Notes: generated by a model not told the origin, from the sequence alone. Counted from the stretch's first letter, positions 12,135 to 24,635 are shown. The stretch: DNA of 64,000 nt from Antedon mediterranea (GCF_964355755.1 NC_092672.1:31370501-31434500), one strand, 5' to 3'. Made by a program: numbers and translations.

Positions 12135-12183
12135 CATTCTCCAATATTCCTCATCATCAGAGTTCTCAGATGAGCGAGAGTGT
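12135..12183 (-). CDS. Candidate exon with acidic SENSDDEEYWRM peptide
   Basis: A good donor (GTAAGAG) ends a 49-base stretch whose open frame (phase 2 to 0) gives HSRSSENSDDEEYWRM, an acidic, serine-rich peptide of typical linker composition. The acceptor (CTAATAAG) is weak. The phase-0 end fits the candidate at 10688-10753. No identifiable domain. Confidence 0.33.
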
Positions 12184-13861
12184 CTTATTAGCGGATAAGT
12201 CCAATCAAATCAGAAAATGCCAAGAATTCAAACTAAGCAAACTATGACAGATGGCTGTTAATAATCATCTTTCATCTCAATCATCATCACATGAAATTGA
12301 AACACTTCCTCATATACAACTGTAAACACATTCTCTCCTTGCCACAATTCAATTAAAAGATCTATGAACTGGAGTATTGACCACTATTTGAAATGTAAAA
12401 CCCTTCCTTTGGACATTCCTATTCAGTGGTCAACCCTATTAAGGGGACACTATCTTACAGGGCGAACCTTTTTCTAAAGTGAGCTTTAAAAAAACCTTTT
12501 GTTGGAAAACGAACCCTTCTGTAAAAATCCTAGCTAATGGTATGAATTTAAACACAAACAAAATCAAAAAAATTAAAGTTTGATCAATTCCTTCCTTTGG
12601 TAAAATAAAAGAGAGAGTCTCTCATAAAACAATAACTTAAAATATATTGTGGCACCAGCCTGAAGGGTTATTAAAACAAAAGAGCTAAAATTATCTACCC
12701 GTATTTTAAATATGTATGTGATTATTACAAACTTTATGTATTTGAACTTCTATATAAAGTTCATAACGCCTACATTGTGTATGTCCGAGAAAGCAAACAA
12801 AAAGAACAGGCAGTACTGAGAGGATGGGAAGAGTGGATGGTGCCGTCTCTTTCAATCTAATTTTTCTTCATTGCAGCGTTACAAAAAAAGTTTTTTTTCT
12901 TTCTTTTTTTGATGATTGAACATTTCTTGGCGATTGAGCATTTAAAAAACCACCAAAAAAATTTGAAAATTAGAAAACAATACACTAGAGTGCATATATA
13001 AAGTTTACCTTAATTTTTCAGAGAAAACTATTCTATTTTCTTAAACCACCATGATTCTTAATAAAAATTGGATTGATTTGTTTTTTTCTATATCACCCTC
13101 TAATTTCAGTTTTTAACTTTTGGTTTATTATTCTAGTAAGAATAGATGTATTAGTCATTTGTCAATAACACAAATTTTACTACAAAAAAAAAACACTTTT
13201 GACTGAGCGACCCTGTTTTTCAACTTTTAAAGGCAAATTTTATTGTCCTATGATCAAATTGAATGCAAGGTTATTGTTTTATATGTCAATGACCACATTA
13301 AGTTTTAATAATGGGTAATAATAAATATGCTTCCCTCAACTCAACTTCAAACATAAGTTTGTTTGCTCAAGTGTTTAAAAGCTTATGGTATACCAAAATA
13401 AATAATTTAACAATTAATTAAAACTCTTCACAAGGATTTTAATCAGATTGCAATGTAAACACAGATCAAAACAATGCAATTAAGTGCCCTAAATTTAGTC
13501 ACCTTCTATGAGGTTTTCTAAACATGATAGACTCTCAAAACTTAAAGTTGTTAAAGACTTAGTGGCTAATCCTGTGGAACTTCTGTGTTTCTAAATCTAT
13601 GATACCTTCTGTCTAAACATCTACTTTCTTAAAATGTTTGACACTTTTGTAATCACAGAATAATGTAGTACACCATTTTAAACAAGTTGTACAGTAGTAT
13701 TGGTTTAAAGAAACAAGTTTTTAGTAACAGGTATAATGAAGGATGTAATTGTGTGAAGGTAGTAAGTAAAAGATGTCTATCCAGCCTTATTTGATAGCCT
13801 TTACTGTCCAGATACTTAATTATTAGGTTTACAGTTTAACTGTAGAAAACTCTTTCTTTAA

Positions 13862-14487
13862 AGCCCCCTTCCCTACGTTTTTTAGATCTAATTTAAGATC
13901 ACAAACTATATTTAATGTAAAAATAATACTATATGATCCTATTGCGATAACTTTTTTCGTCTTTAAACGGTTAAAAATGTGAAAAATAAGTCGATTCTAA
14001 TAATTATAGCGGCCCGCTATAAATCCCAAAATGCATTGTGCGCGGATTGATATTTTTGTTTTTCACCTGTAATTCGCCCACTTTTCGATCGATCGTGAGG
14101 CCAAAACAAATGGAAGACTCCTAACTTTTCAGCGAAAATACCGGGTTTTCCCCAATTTGTATCAACGGAGTCTGGCAAAAATAGAAAGACAATTAATGCA
14201 GCAACTATACAACGTCAGGCTAGGTATATAGCTAGCGTACGATGTTCGTACGTTACCGATGTTTACCAGCTAGGCCTACAAAACTAAGCCTAGCTAGGCT
14301 AGGCTAAGACCGTCCACGAGAGGTCGATCGCCGCGAGCTACTTAGGTAGTGCATTGTTTCTCACTTTTTTATCATAATTTACCATAAAACGTACATTTAA
14401 GACAAGGAATGACATGGTTTAATGTTTTTAAAGTGATATATATGTATTATTTTCCAAAAAACGTCCAAAATTGCAGGGAAGGGGTCT
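13862..14487. mobile_element. Non-autonomous TTAA-target DNA transposon (626 bp)
   Basis: The left end AGCCCCCTTCCCT and the complement of the right end AGACCCCTTCCCT form imperfect TIRs. Each is flanked directly by TTAA (13858-13861 and 14488-14491). The interior is GC-richer than its surroundings, has GATCGATC and CTAGGC-type palindromes, and encodes no protein. TTAA duplication and ends starting AG are compatible with a Kolobok-type or piggyBac-type mover. I cannot choose between them. Confidence 0.55.
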
Positions 14488-14878
14488 TTAAATATAATTG
14501 TTAAATTTAATCATTTTCTGTCTAAACTAACAACTACCACTGTAAATGTACTTTTTCCAAAAAGACTATCATCAGTATTGAATATTTTGATTACAGTATC
14601 TCATTAGGAATCCGATGTAAACAAACAAACAAGTTGCTCGAAAAGAAAACAGTTTAGCTCTATGTATATAATCTGTAGGCCTACTATAGTCTATTCCATG
14701 GTGAATAACAAGCTTGCAAAGTGTCAATTAATTCCCTCTTTCCTCAACCACCTACACACATTCTTGCTAGCCTGGAAACTTCATATTTAAAACGCACATG
14801 AAACTTAACACCATGAGAATCTAATAAAACCCAAGAAACATTATTAATAACAGATAAAGATAAATCCCTATTTCTTAC

Positions 14879-14945
14879 CATGATTCCTGTACATTTTTGT
14901 TTCCAGAATTTACCAAAATGGAAATCAGGGTTGTTTTTTAGCAGA
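14879..14945 (-). CDS. Weak exon candidate, 67 bases
   Basis: The donor is GTAAGA, the acceptor ends GTTTATAG, and the single open frame (phase 2 to 0) has NNPDFHFGKFWKQKCTGIM. Phase does not match either neighbouring candidate directly, so an extra exon or a false call is implied. Confidence 0.22.
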
Positions 14946-15374
14946 CTATAAACTTGGCAGCTAGGCTAAGCTTGCAGTGTTTATTCCAGGATGTAACATT
15001 CTCCTCTGAGCCTACTGTTGATGCCTAAACAGTTGCCCTAACATGACCCTGCCATATAAATCCTTTTACCAAGACAGCTGGCTTACACAGCTAATAACTG
15101 TATTAGGCTACAATCTACCACAAGCATAAATCCTTCATAAACTACTATACTGTATAAAACAGCAATAAAATACCCTTAAATTTCCTCATTATGCATAAAC
15201 GTTGAATGAAAAAAACAATAGGTTTACCAATTATGCATATATTATTATAAATAGGTTGATTTTAGGCATTGTTAATATTTGTATATCTGAAGTTTTGTTT
15301 GTAGAATTTGAGACTACATAAGGATTTAAAGGGAGGTCACTGGAGACTGGATGTGTCTTGTAAAAGCACCTTAC

Positions 15375-15421
15375 CAAGGTCACAATGAATAAGCCCCCTA
15401 ATTGTGGTAATTCCATACAGG
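15375..15421 (-). CDS. Exon candidate with excellent acceptor
   Basis: The acceptor CTTTTTTATTTACCAG is near-ideal and the donor is GTAAGG. Two frames are open: MELPQLGGLFIVTL in phase 1 to 0, or LYGITTIRGLIHCDL in phase 2 to 1. Only 47 bases long, so coding status is open. Confidence 0.25.
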
Positions 15422-15559
15422 CTGGTAAATAAAAAAGAACTGAATTGACTGCTAAAACATCTGTTCACATTGTATTAGTACAATATATTATTGTATTGTA
15501 TAATATAGTAATGTGATATGTTTACTGTGTAGATTTTAGTAATAAATATTTCTAAGCTA

Positions 15560-15900
15560 ATAAGCCAATCATTTGATCAATCAATCAATAAACCATGTAT
15601 TGGTCATCAATCAATTAATTAATATATACAATTATTTATTTATCGAATTAACTTGCTCATCAATTTATCAGTGTATTTGATTGACTGGTTAACGAAAGTT
15701 ATTGAATCAAATGTACATTGATCAATATTAATCAATATGCTAATTACTGATCAATCAATCAAATCAAACATATGGATCAATCAATATGCCTGATTAGATA
15801 TCAATCCAATCAAATTGTATTGATTAATCAATCAATATAAATTATTACTAATAAATCCAATTAAATTTATCAATCATTCATTATATATTTATCATTTAAA
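15560..15900. repeat. Degenerate ATCA/TCAATCAA-rich low-complexity region
   Basis: Imperfect TCAATCAATC and TTAATCAATC runs alternate over about 340 bases, without a fixed longer period that I can see. Confidence 0.7.
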
Positions 15901-16299
15901 TAAGCAATAAATGAATAAGAACATACCAGTAATTTTAAATTAATTACATCCTTTATTTGTAGTCAAAATTAACATTCATACTTTGATCCAAATCAGGGTC
16001 ATATTATTTTAATGAGATCAAATCCAGATTGAAATTTAAGGTAGGTTGCAAGGATGGAATAAATTATTAATCAAAAACGAGTAAATTGAGACAGATAACA
16101 TTGACACAATTATCCAATTTCATAATCCACATAAACTCTGATGAATAGTACGGTATGGCAGCTATGTATTATAATTATGCATCCTTATTTTAATAAGTCA
16201 CATGATATTGATAATGGACACTTATGAGGAAGTTTATTTGTTCAAATTTAATTAATAGCCATACACTAAGCACTATATACACTATGTACACTTGTTAGA

Positions 16300-17423
16300 C
16301 ACTATTACACTTGTCAGATGCACTATATATATTCTGTGCATTTGTCAGGTGTAATGTGTACACAGTATGTACTTCTATGTACACTTGTCGGCTGCATTAC
16401 ACTTGTCAGACGCACTATATACACTATGTACACTTGTCAGACGCACTATATACACTATGTACACTTGTCAGACGCACTATATACACTATGTACACTTGTC
16501 AGACGCACTATATACACTATGTACACTTGGATGCATTACACTTGTCAGACGCACTATATACACTATGTACACTTGTCAGACGCACTATATACACTATGTA
16601 CACTTGTCAGACGCACTATATACACTCAGTACACTTGTTGGATGTATTACATTTGTCAGATGCACTACATACACTTGAAGAACACACTGAATATACTACA
16701 GTATGTACACTTGGATGCATTACACTTGTAGACGCACTATATACACTATGTACACTTGTCAGACGCACTATATACACTATGTACACTTGGATGCATTACA
16801 CTTGTCAGACGCACTATATACACTATGTACACTTGTCAGACGCACTATATACACTATGTACACTTGTCAGACGCACTATATACACTATGTACACTTGGAT
16901 GCATTACACTTGTCAGACGCACTATATACACTATGTACACTTGTCAGACGCACTATATACACTATGTACACTTGTCAGACGCACTATATACACTCAGTAC
17001 ACTTGTTGGATGTATTACATTTGTCAGATGCACTACATACACTTGAAGAACACACTGAATATACTACAGTATGTACACTTGGATGCATTACACTTGTAGA
17101 CGCACTATATACACTATGTACACTTGTCAGACGCACTATATACACTATGTACACTTGTCAGACGCACTATATACACTATGTACACTTGTCAGACGCACTA
17201 TATACACTATGTACACTGTGACTTGTCAGACGCACTATATACACTATGTACACTTGTTGGATGTATTACATTTGTCATGCACTACATACACTTGAAGAAT
17301 ATGAACTTGAAGAATATAAACTGAATATACTATATACACTTGGATGCATTACACTTGTCAGACGCACTATATACACTATGTACACTTGTCAGACGCACTA
17401 TATACACTATGTACACTTTATAC
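16300..17423. repeat. 31-bp minisatellite with higher-order structure
   Basis: The unit ACTTGTCAGACGCACTATAT plus ACACTATGTAC is 31 bp and is repeated tens of times. A variant block (CACTCAGTACACTTGTTGG...GAAGAACACACTGAATATAC) occurs at 16623 and again at 16991, an offset of 368 bp, about twelve units, which defines a higher-order repeat. Because 31 is not a multiple of three, each reading frame cycles through all three phases and all stay open, giving long but meaningless ORFs of up to 262 codons. Confidence 0.95.
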
Positions 17424-17934
17424 ACACTATAGCACACTTTTTGGATATAGGTGATTATTATGTTATCTTTAAGAAAAACCTAGAAGCTAAGAACACCATA
17501 TTGTTATAGAAAATACCTGCAAAAAATACATCAGCTCTACCTTGAATAAAATCCTCAATTAAACTATACAGTTAATCAGAATCAGAGAAAGCAATAATTA
17601 TTAACATCCGGATATTTTCTGACAGGGTCACTCAAAACATAATACTCATACTTAATTTATAAGTATTTAGTAGATCCTATCTAAAGACCACCTCTTTCTA
17701 GGACCACTCTATTGTTATATGCGCAATCTAGCTTTAATATTTTAAAAAAAAATGATTTGTTTATATTGTACAGATTCTCAGAATCTATTAATTGAAGAGA
17801 TTATAGAAGCTATTTCGATCGACATGGTAATTAATTCGACACTAAACACAGAAGAAACCATTTATTTTCTAGTTTTCTCAATAATTAATGGGTGTCTGAT
17901 CTAGAAAATCAAATGCCATAAAGATTCACCAATA

Positions 17935-18250
17935 ACTCTTGTATAGATATTTAGTACATGGACCAACAGACAAGCAAACATGGTATAAATATTGGATGAA
18001 GTAATAAATAAATCTGAATCGGTGAAAAAAATGTATTTAAATTTTGCTACAAGTTTTGTATCAGATATCTTGTACATGGACATAACAAGCAAACATGGTT
18101 GTGAGCATACAGTAGGAGGGAATAAATGAATCTGAAACAGGGGAAAAATGTAATGAAATTGTGCTAAGAGTTTTGTATCAGATATCTTGTACATGGGCAG
18201 ACAAGCAAACAGGGTTGTGAGCATATTGTAGGAGGGAATACATGTATGCG
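17935..18250. repeat. Tandem repeat, about 117-120 bp, three copies
   Basis: The block TATCAGATATCTTGTACATGG followed by ACAAGCAAACA and GGAGGGAATA occurs at 18059 and 18176, with a more diverged copy near 17942. Confidence 0.8.
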
Positions 18251-18489
18251 AGCATAACAACAGGGAAGCATCAGGACGTACTTCCTTCAAGCATGTCGTC
18301 AAACGTGGATTTTGATACACTTGATTCAACTCTGATAAAACAATGCACTTTCGATCATGTTTCTACCAGCTCTTTAAACAATCAGCCTAGGCAAACCAAA
18401 CACTAGATTACCATCGAAAGTAGAATATATTTAAACGATTAAAGTACATAGTGATAGCAATATTTACAAAATAAAACATATTATCTTAC

Positions 18490-18507
18490 CCTGAGCCATT
18501 TTGATTC
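18490..18507 (-). CDS. Possible 18-base microexon
   Basis: A good acceptor (GATATATATTAG) and donor (GTAAGA) bound 18 bases, read IKMAQ in phase 1 to 1. Phase fits the candidate at 19946-20026. Alternatively the ATG in the strong context AAAATGG could start a transcript here. Too short to judge. Confidence 0.15.
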
Positions 18508-18954
18508 CTAATATATATCAAATAATAAGCAAGACCATAACAATTGCGAATGAAAAAAAAAACCACTTGTTTTACAATGCTCGAGAATTTGAACGGAATT
18601 GCAACAGGAAGAGAATTTCCTGCTTGAGGTTTCGATTCTACTACAGGAAGAGAAGACAATCGGATATTCCAAATATGGGCGTAGGTAGGGCATTGGTAGA
18701 AAGAAGTGTGCAATACAAGGTGCATATAAAAAAAAAATCATTGATTGTTATGTTTTTTTTTATTGATTCGAATTCTAGTATATTGCAAAAAAATTATATA
18801 ATAAAATATTATGTAAATGAAAGATAAACATATTCTTGTATTATATTGATTTTTTAACAATTGGTTAACGTTTAAGTAGCAGATATAATGTATATTGATT
18901 CAGATATTATAACATTTTGTCTAATATGGTTTTGGTTGAATTTAAATTTACCGA

Positions 18955-19100
18955 TTATTAAAAGGGGGATGAAAAAGGGGAGGATGAAAAAGGGGAGAGG
19001 GAAAAAGGGGAGAGGAAAGAGTCGCGGAGAAGGGGGGGTTGTGGTGGTGAGAATTAGGTGGGAAAAAGTGGGAGGCCAAAGAGAGAAAGAAAGGTCTTTT
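18955..19100. repeat. Polypurine tract on plus strand
   Basis: Repeated AAAAAGGGGAG-type units give an almost uninterrupted purine strand. A second purine-rich, G-run-rich tract lies at 19305-19400 and a third GGGGGTGGGGGTGGGGG run near 19480. Such DNA can form triplex (H-DNA) or G-quadruplex structures. No gene is supported; the ORFs through it are compositional. Confidence 0.75.
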
Positions 19101-19757
19101 GGACATTTATTTTATTACTTATAATAAAATAAGTGTGAGTTTAATATAAAACATGTGAATCGACAGACCACTGAATAAATTCATATTCATTCCCATTTGC
19201 TGGTAGTAATAATTATTTATTTTTGAGAACTCCTACTTTAAACGTATTTCTGTTAGGTTGTATTCCGATTACCATGGGAAAATTAAAAGCCAACCAAGTG
19301 TAACAATGGGGGTGGGGGCGAAGAAGAAAGGGTGAGAGCAAAGAGGAGAGGGTGGAGACGAAGAGGAGAGGGTGGGGGATTGGGGCTGATGGGTTTGGGG
19401 GTTCGATAAACATGGTGAAATGAAATGCTGCTGAACTTATCTAATGTCTTATTTTTGCATTATAATTTTCAAATTAAAGAGGGGGTGGGGGTGGGGGCCC
19501 TTGGATGTGCCTAAGAATCATAATCATCGGTTTCTAGGAACATTATCAATATTATTCAGTTATGTTGAGTCATGTCTAACATATTGAGTCATGCCAAGTA
19601 ATCTTTTACCACAAATGTAATTCCCATGATGATGATTATGATCATTTAACAACATCTCAAAATCTACCATCCATTGTTCACATAGGAAATGAATATTACA
19701 ATGAATTCAACATTTTTAAAACCAAATATACTGACAGTAGACCACCTAATAACTGGA

Positions 19758-19928
19758 CATATTCCACACCCAAATAAAGTGTCCCCATAATAGAGGTGTC
19801 TCCAGAATAGCAGTTTGCCATAGTGTTAAAAGACATACATTGACAGTTCGTTTCACAGGAGAGTGTCCCTTAAATAGGGTGTCCAATGAATTAGACAGTC
19901 CCCTGAATAGGGGTGTCCCAAAAAGATG
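19758..19928. repeat. Dispersed repeat with GTGTCCCC/GGGGACAC blocks
   Basis: This contains AAGTGTCCCC, TTTGCCATAGTGTTAAAA, TTTCACAGGAGAGTGTCCC and AGGGGTGTCCC. The same set recurs around 34738-35005, 52672-52805 and 62680-62952, with decayed fragments at 6217-6262, 9718-9828 and 12405-12540. It is a moderately repeated non-coding family. Nothing in it codes. Confidence 0.6.
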
Positions 19929-19945
19929 GATTCTGATGTACTTAC

Positions 19946-20026
19946 CAGAACCATTGGTAACCAGATGAAGACAAAATCTTCTTTTTATAGTTTCAATATA
20001 TCTTACGACCACATTTTCAGTACACA
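19946..20026 (-). CDS. Candidate exon, 81 bases, phase 1 to 1
   Basis: On the minus strand a good acceptor (ATCTTACTGTTATAG) and a strong donor (GTAAGT) bound 81 bases. Two frames are closed. The open one gives ENVVVRYIETIKRRF followed by CLHLVTNGS. The composition is protein-like but I do not recognise a family. It adjoins the dispersed repeat at 19758-19928 without overlapping it. Confidence 0.4.
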
Positions 20027-20209
20027 CTATAACAGTAAGATTAAATACTGTTGGGATTTCAACCAGTGTTCCGATACTAACAACCCAGCAAGACATCGAT
20101 TATATTATGTTTTGAGACGACAGGGACCAAGCTGTGACAGACAGTGTCTTGTTTCTAAACACGAAACACTAGATAACACCATTGACAGGAAAAGAACATG
20201 AAGCGGTGT

Positions 20210-21170
20210 ACATTTTTTTGTATTAAATGCGTTTACATAACCAATCACTTACGGGATTATCAAATGTATTTGTGAATCATAATTGCCGACAGGGGCGGAA
20301 GTGGCTTCAAGTAGTATTGAACATATTCTAATAATGTAGTTTAATCTAACTAGTCTTTCACAAAATACTATCTATATTTCAATTTTAGTTATTGAAATTA
20401 TTAAAACATAAATTAATTATGGTATGAAATCTTTTAATTTATTATCTTTTTCATTCAGAATTCAAGAATTGTTTGATTCCAATAAATTGATTGATAAATA
20501 TTAATGATAATAATGAATATTACAATGGTAGGATAAAGATGATAATGATAGTGATAAATTAATTATGATATGTTAATGTTTCTGTAAAAAAATATGTAAT
20601 ATTGTTATATACAAAAAAAGATGTGACATTTTTGAAAATATGGTGAATAAACAACTTTAGGTGGTTGAAAAACAAAAAGAATGTTGTGACAATTTGGTTG
20701 TTATCCTTCTGGAGAACGATGACGATGTTACAGATAAATCACAATGATCATGACATCATCATCTTTATGACATAGATGACAAAAACGATAAGATAACAAT
20801 AATGATTAAAACCATGAACAATGGCTACGCATATAATATATAATAAAATAATAACAATAAATAATTGTTTAAGTTTAAGTATATTATATTTAAAACTTAT
20901 ACAAATCAATTTTAAAAACAAAAATTTAAAAAAGCTGTAATACTTTAATTACATGTGTTTTTTCTCGTATTCTAAAAGATTCAAAGTTGCATAGAAAATG
21001 GATAGAACTTTTGTATATATAATCTCATGTATACTTTTACGTGTGTTAACTAGTATCAGTATAGCCATAATAATGTGTTGTTTGTAAACTATAGTAATCA
21101 ATAATATAATAATGTCTACAGTCTACATCCAATAAATCCCATGTATTTTAAGAGGCACTATATGTCAACA
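20210..21170. other. AT-rich DNA, nothing recognised
   Basis: Only AT-rich sequence with scattered GAT/AAT triplets (about 20500-20600 and 20710-20800). Confidence 0.5.
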
Positions 21171-21179
21171 AATAATTAT

Positions 21180-21297
21180 TAGTCCTCTCTCCATGACGGT
21201 TGTCACATAATGCTTTGTATTATTTTTTATTGTATTTATATGTTTCATATGGACAGTTTGTCTGAAATAAAGTTGAATTGAATTGAATTGAATTGAA
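21180..21297 (+). mobile_element. 3' end of a non-LTR retrotransposon
   Basis: TTGTATTTATATG, ATGGACAGTTTGTCTGAAATA and a terminal run of TTGAA/GAATT pentamers form the kind of tail with which many animal CR1/L2-like elements end: a short 3' UTR followed by microsatellite repeats instead of poly(A). No coding part remains upstream. Confidence 0.55.
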
Positions 21298-22007
21298 ATA
21301 GATCAAAGCTAGCAATTTCAAAAAACTAATATACTATAGAAATTTAAAAATTAATACATAACGTTCTTAATATCAACATTTCCCATTAGACGCAACTTGG
21401 ATAAAAATTCAGCGAGAGTTTACAAGTAACCGAAGGAAACATTTCAAGTCAATATTCGCATTTCATCACATATCCTAGAAGATAATACTGGCTGACAGGC
21501 ATTTTGATAATGTCACGTACTTATGGTCGTACATTTAGGGTATATTATAAACACATTCTGTTCACTATCAACGAAAAAAAAAAAATTACTTGAAATACAA
21601 AAATATAAGATTGTGTAATAAAGAAAAATAAATTGAACTTTAAAATTGAAAAGTAGGTCACTTGAAGTAGTAGTATGAAGCTACTAACAAAAGCATTATC
21701 ATGGTAGAAATCTGTGGCCAGAAGCAACATATACAGTACGCTACACATAAAATTTAAAAATGAATACACCATAAGAGAAACCCTTAAATGTTCACTGAAT
21801 TAGATGCGTGATCAGTTTTTAAAATAATTTTTTGGCCAGTAAAAACAATTTGACCCAATGGCTTAGTCTAACTTCTAGACAGAGTTTTGACTTAATTTTA
21901 GTAAAAAGATAAATAATTTGGCACATATGGCGTTTCATATGTACTACTTGAGCTTAAATTAAAACGTTGACTGGTGGACTAACATAAAAATGACAATAAA
22001 TACATAC

Positions 22008-22042
22008 TTGGGGCAAGTCTACCAATGGCTGTATGTACCAAT
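22008..22042 (-). CDS. Weak exon candidate, 35 bases
   Basis: The donor is GTATGT and the acceptor ends CTTAAGTTAG. Two frames are open; LVHTAIGRLAP (phase 2 to 1) fits the next candidate at 19946-20026. Too short to be sure. Confidence 0.2.
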
Positions 22043-22154
22043 CTAACTTAAGTGAGATGTTTCCCATAAATAAGTCAATAAATATTGATATTGTTTTCCC
22101 TTAAGTGATATTCACTATTGATACTGTAAGAGAATTTTAAGGGTGTTTTTGTGT

Positions 22155-22256
22155 AAGGTTCTATCTACACTATCAAACTACTACTAGACAAAAAAAGTAT
22201 GATGTGCCTAGATATGGTAGTGATATGCTTAAATATGGTATTGATAGACAAAGCTT
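22155..22256. mobile_element. MITE family 1, degenerate copy
   Basis: CTATCTACACTATCAAACTA at the left and GATAGACAAAGCTTA at the right, with GATGTGCC and ATATGGTAGTGATATG between, mark a diverged copy of the family seen at 40675, 47205 and 49785. Confidence 0.55.
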
Positions 22257-22341
22257 AAGTAAGAAAAAACGGTTAATAAATCCAAGTAAGCTTTCGGTTA
22301 GGTTAAACGGTTAGCATAATTAAAACAAAAATGTTTAGTAC

Positions 22342-22373
22342 CTTGAATAGACTTCTGGCAATGAGTTTGATCT
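22342..22373 (-). CDS. Weak exon candidate, 32 bases
   Basis: Bounded by an acceptor ending TTCGAAAG and a weak donor GTACTA. Several frames are open; SNSLPEVYS (phase 0 to 2) would join 24556-24635 to 22008-22042. Confidence 0.15.
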
Positions 22374-23093
22374 CTTTCGAAGAACCAACGGCGAATGTTT
22401 TAAAAGACGATTTTTCGCTTTAATCGACAACATTTTGACAGTGTTAACAACAACGCAATCCCAACAATAAATAATACGTTTTTTACAATAATTAAAACAT
22501 GTATGCTACAGTATCACTTGACTTATTGGGTTCTAAATCCTGATTCAAATGATTTTATCAAAAGCTTCCGCTTACAATATATAGCTTTAAGGCCTGGAAT
22601 GTAAACAACAAAATGTTAAGTTGTACAATTGTAGTTCAGTAGTTGATTGTTGTTTACTAATCCGTAAAGTAATTCAACATGAATACCCTAACACACCAAT
22701 ATATCCTGGTGACGAATTATATATAATATACTGGTGTTGTGAATAAATTTTACTTCGTCCGGAAATAATAAAAATAAAAATCTGAGCCATAGGTCACCAT
22801 GTGCAAGAAGTATGACAGTTCAACAAACATATATTACCACGAAATACACCTACTGTCAAAATGTCTACAACACCACAATGCAAAAGTAAATTGGCTTCCG
22901 TCCGTCCGGACAATTCAAATTTTCTCACTAATGGCCGAAAAATATCAGCTTAGCTCGTAAAAATGTCAAAATGAAATTGAACTGATACTGCATCTACCAG
23001 TGTATTTATCAGTAGTGACGCGTTGTCATTAAATTTAAGCACTGTACTTTATCAATGAGGTTAAAAGATTTCATAATTAATTAAAGTTTTTAA

Positions 23094-24132
23094 CACTTTG
23101 ACTGCCAAAGGTTTTTCCAGTTAGAAACTGCCATCGCCAGCGTTTATAGCCCAATTCGATGTTTTTATTAAAGCTGATTGAAACTATGTATGTGATCTGA
23201 TTTACATGTAATTTAGACAAAAATAATCATAAAGATTTTAGCTTTACAATGTTACCAAGAACGATTTTCAAATCGCAATATGTAAATCGTAATAGTAAAG
23301 TGAAAGTAACCCACTTTTTGAGTTTTTCGTAGTTTTGCGCAAGAAAGTCGAGATATTCGCGATTTTGTGCAAGACATCACAATATGAAAATATCGCCCGG
23401 TGAGATCAACAAACAACGAAAAAGTTACTTACACGGCACCGGTAGGCCTATAAAAACAAGTTTTCACTACCGAAAAATGTATTACATTTTATAAATCATA
23501 AATCTTACATCAATGTTTCGCCAAAATCCACATAGTAAAGACACCAGGCCTAGTTAACTAGGCCTAAAGTTGGTCCGGAACCGTTTTACGACTAGGCCTA
23601 GGCTATAGCCTAATACTACTAGCCTAGCTAGTAAACTGATGATAATATTCATACCATTTCTAAACAAGTTTGTTGCGTGAAACACGGCCACTTACAGTGA
23701 AACACCAAAACAATTAGGGTATACATACAATAATAAAATTAAAGACTTCATATTGAAAATTCATCCATTATTTTTTATTCAGATAACAAACAAACATGCC
23801 AATCCACATAAACCTTGTAATGCTTCGGCGGCATAGCTAGCGCGCGACCGATACACAATGCGCCAAACCATCGCTGTACGCGCTACTGTGATGCGCGGTG
23901 TATGTTATTTCGACAGGCACCATTTTGACAATCGTTCGTAACCAGATTAGTTACTTTCAAAAAGTAAAATAATCACGGTCCAGACCGAATATAGTGTCCA
24001 TATTTATAGTATATACCAATAATTAACCTATCTACCGGATTTCGTAAAAAAACGCAAACGAAGATCTTCGTGTTTGGCAGTCAAGCGTTGTGTTTCCAAA
24101 AACGAAGATCTTCGTGTTTGGCAGTCAAAGTG
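23094..24132. mobile_element. piggyBac-like non-autonomous DNA transposon (1039 bp)
   Basis: The termini CACTTTGACTGCCAAA are a perfect 16-bp inverted repeat and each is flanked by TTAA (23090-23093 and 24133-24136). TTAA duplication with a CACTTTG/CCCTTTG-type start and TGCC within the TIR is the signature of piggyBac-type elements. No transposase is present. Near the right end the block AACGAAGATCTTCGTGTTTG followed by GCAGTCAA occurs twice (24056-24084 and 24102-24130) and contains the palindrome ACGAAGATCTTCGT. The interior is GC-richer than the flanks and contains CTAGGCCTA-type palindromes. Confidence 0.75.
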
Positions 24133-24258
24133 TTAATATTTAAATATCATGCTCAGATATAATCCCCCTATCATACGTGATAATTCTATTGGACTTGTTT
24201 CTAATCTTATTCTTTATGCTCAAATTATAATTGCACTCCATCATATATACTTTTGACT

Positions 24259-24318
24259 GAAATTTCAGATTGAAACTTCAGATTGAAACTTCAGATTGAT
24301 ATTTCAGATTGAAATTTT
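24259..24318. repeat. 14-bp tandem repeat
   Basis: Four to five units of the type TTCAGATTGAAACT. Confidence 0.8.
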
Positions 24319-24555
24319 AGTTTTGCACTGCCTGATAATGACAACCTACTAAATGATGAAATGTTTAATACAAAATATTAATTTATTTCATCATAAAGTC
24401 TCAGTAGATCCTGTATAACTGCAATGCAATATAATGTTTATTATAAAACATATTGAAAAGGTACGTCTATGGTAAGCTAATATTTTAACACCTAACACAA
24501 CTTTTAAAAAAATGAAATAATTATCCAACATAAATGAATGCAATATAAAACTTAC

Positions 24556-24635
24556 AGTGTTAAATTCAAGACCATCTATGTAATCAATAATATGAAACAT
24601 GTCGTATTTCGAAGGCAACAGTTTGATGAAGCAAG
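24556..24635 (-). CDS. Candidate exon, 80 bases, phase 1 to 0
   Basis: A strong GTAAGT donor closes a stretch whose single good frame reads CFIKLLPSKYDMFHIIDYI and then DGLEFNT, a well-composed peptide with hydrophobic and acidic residues. The acceptor (GTGCGTTGAG) lacks a pyrimidine tract and is the weak point. The start phase would accept the candidate at 36000-36038. No family recognised. Confidence 0.38.

Noticed and set aside
16311-17324. Long ORFs of up to 262 codons
   Set aside because: Produced by a 31-bp tandem repeat that lacks stops in all three frames.
18486-18827. Overlapping ORFs on both strands of 77-108 codons
   Set aside because: No family or splice support; AT-rich chance frames around a possible microexon.
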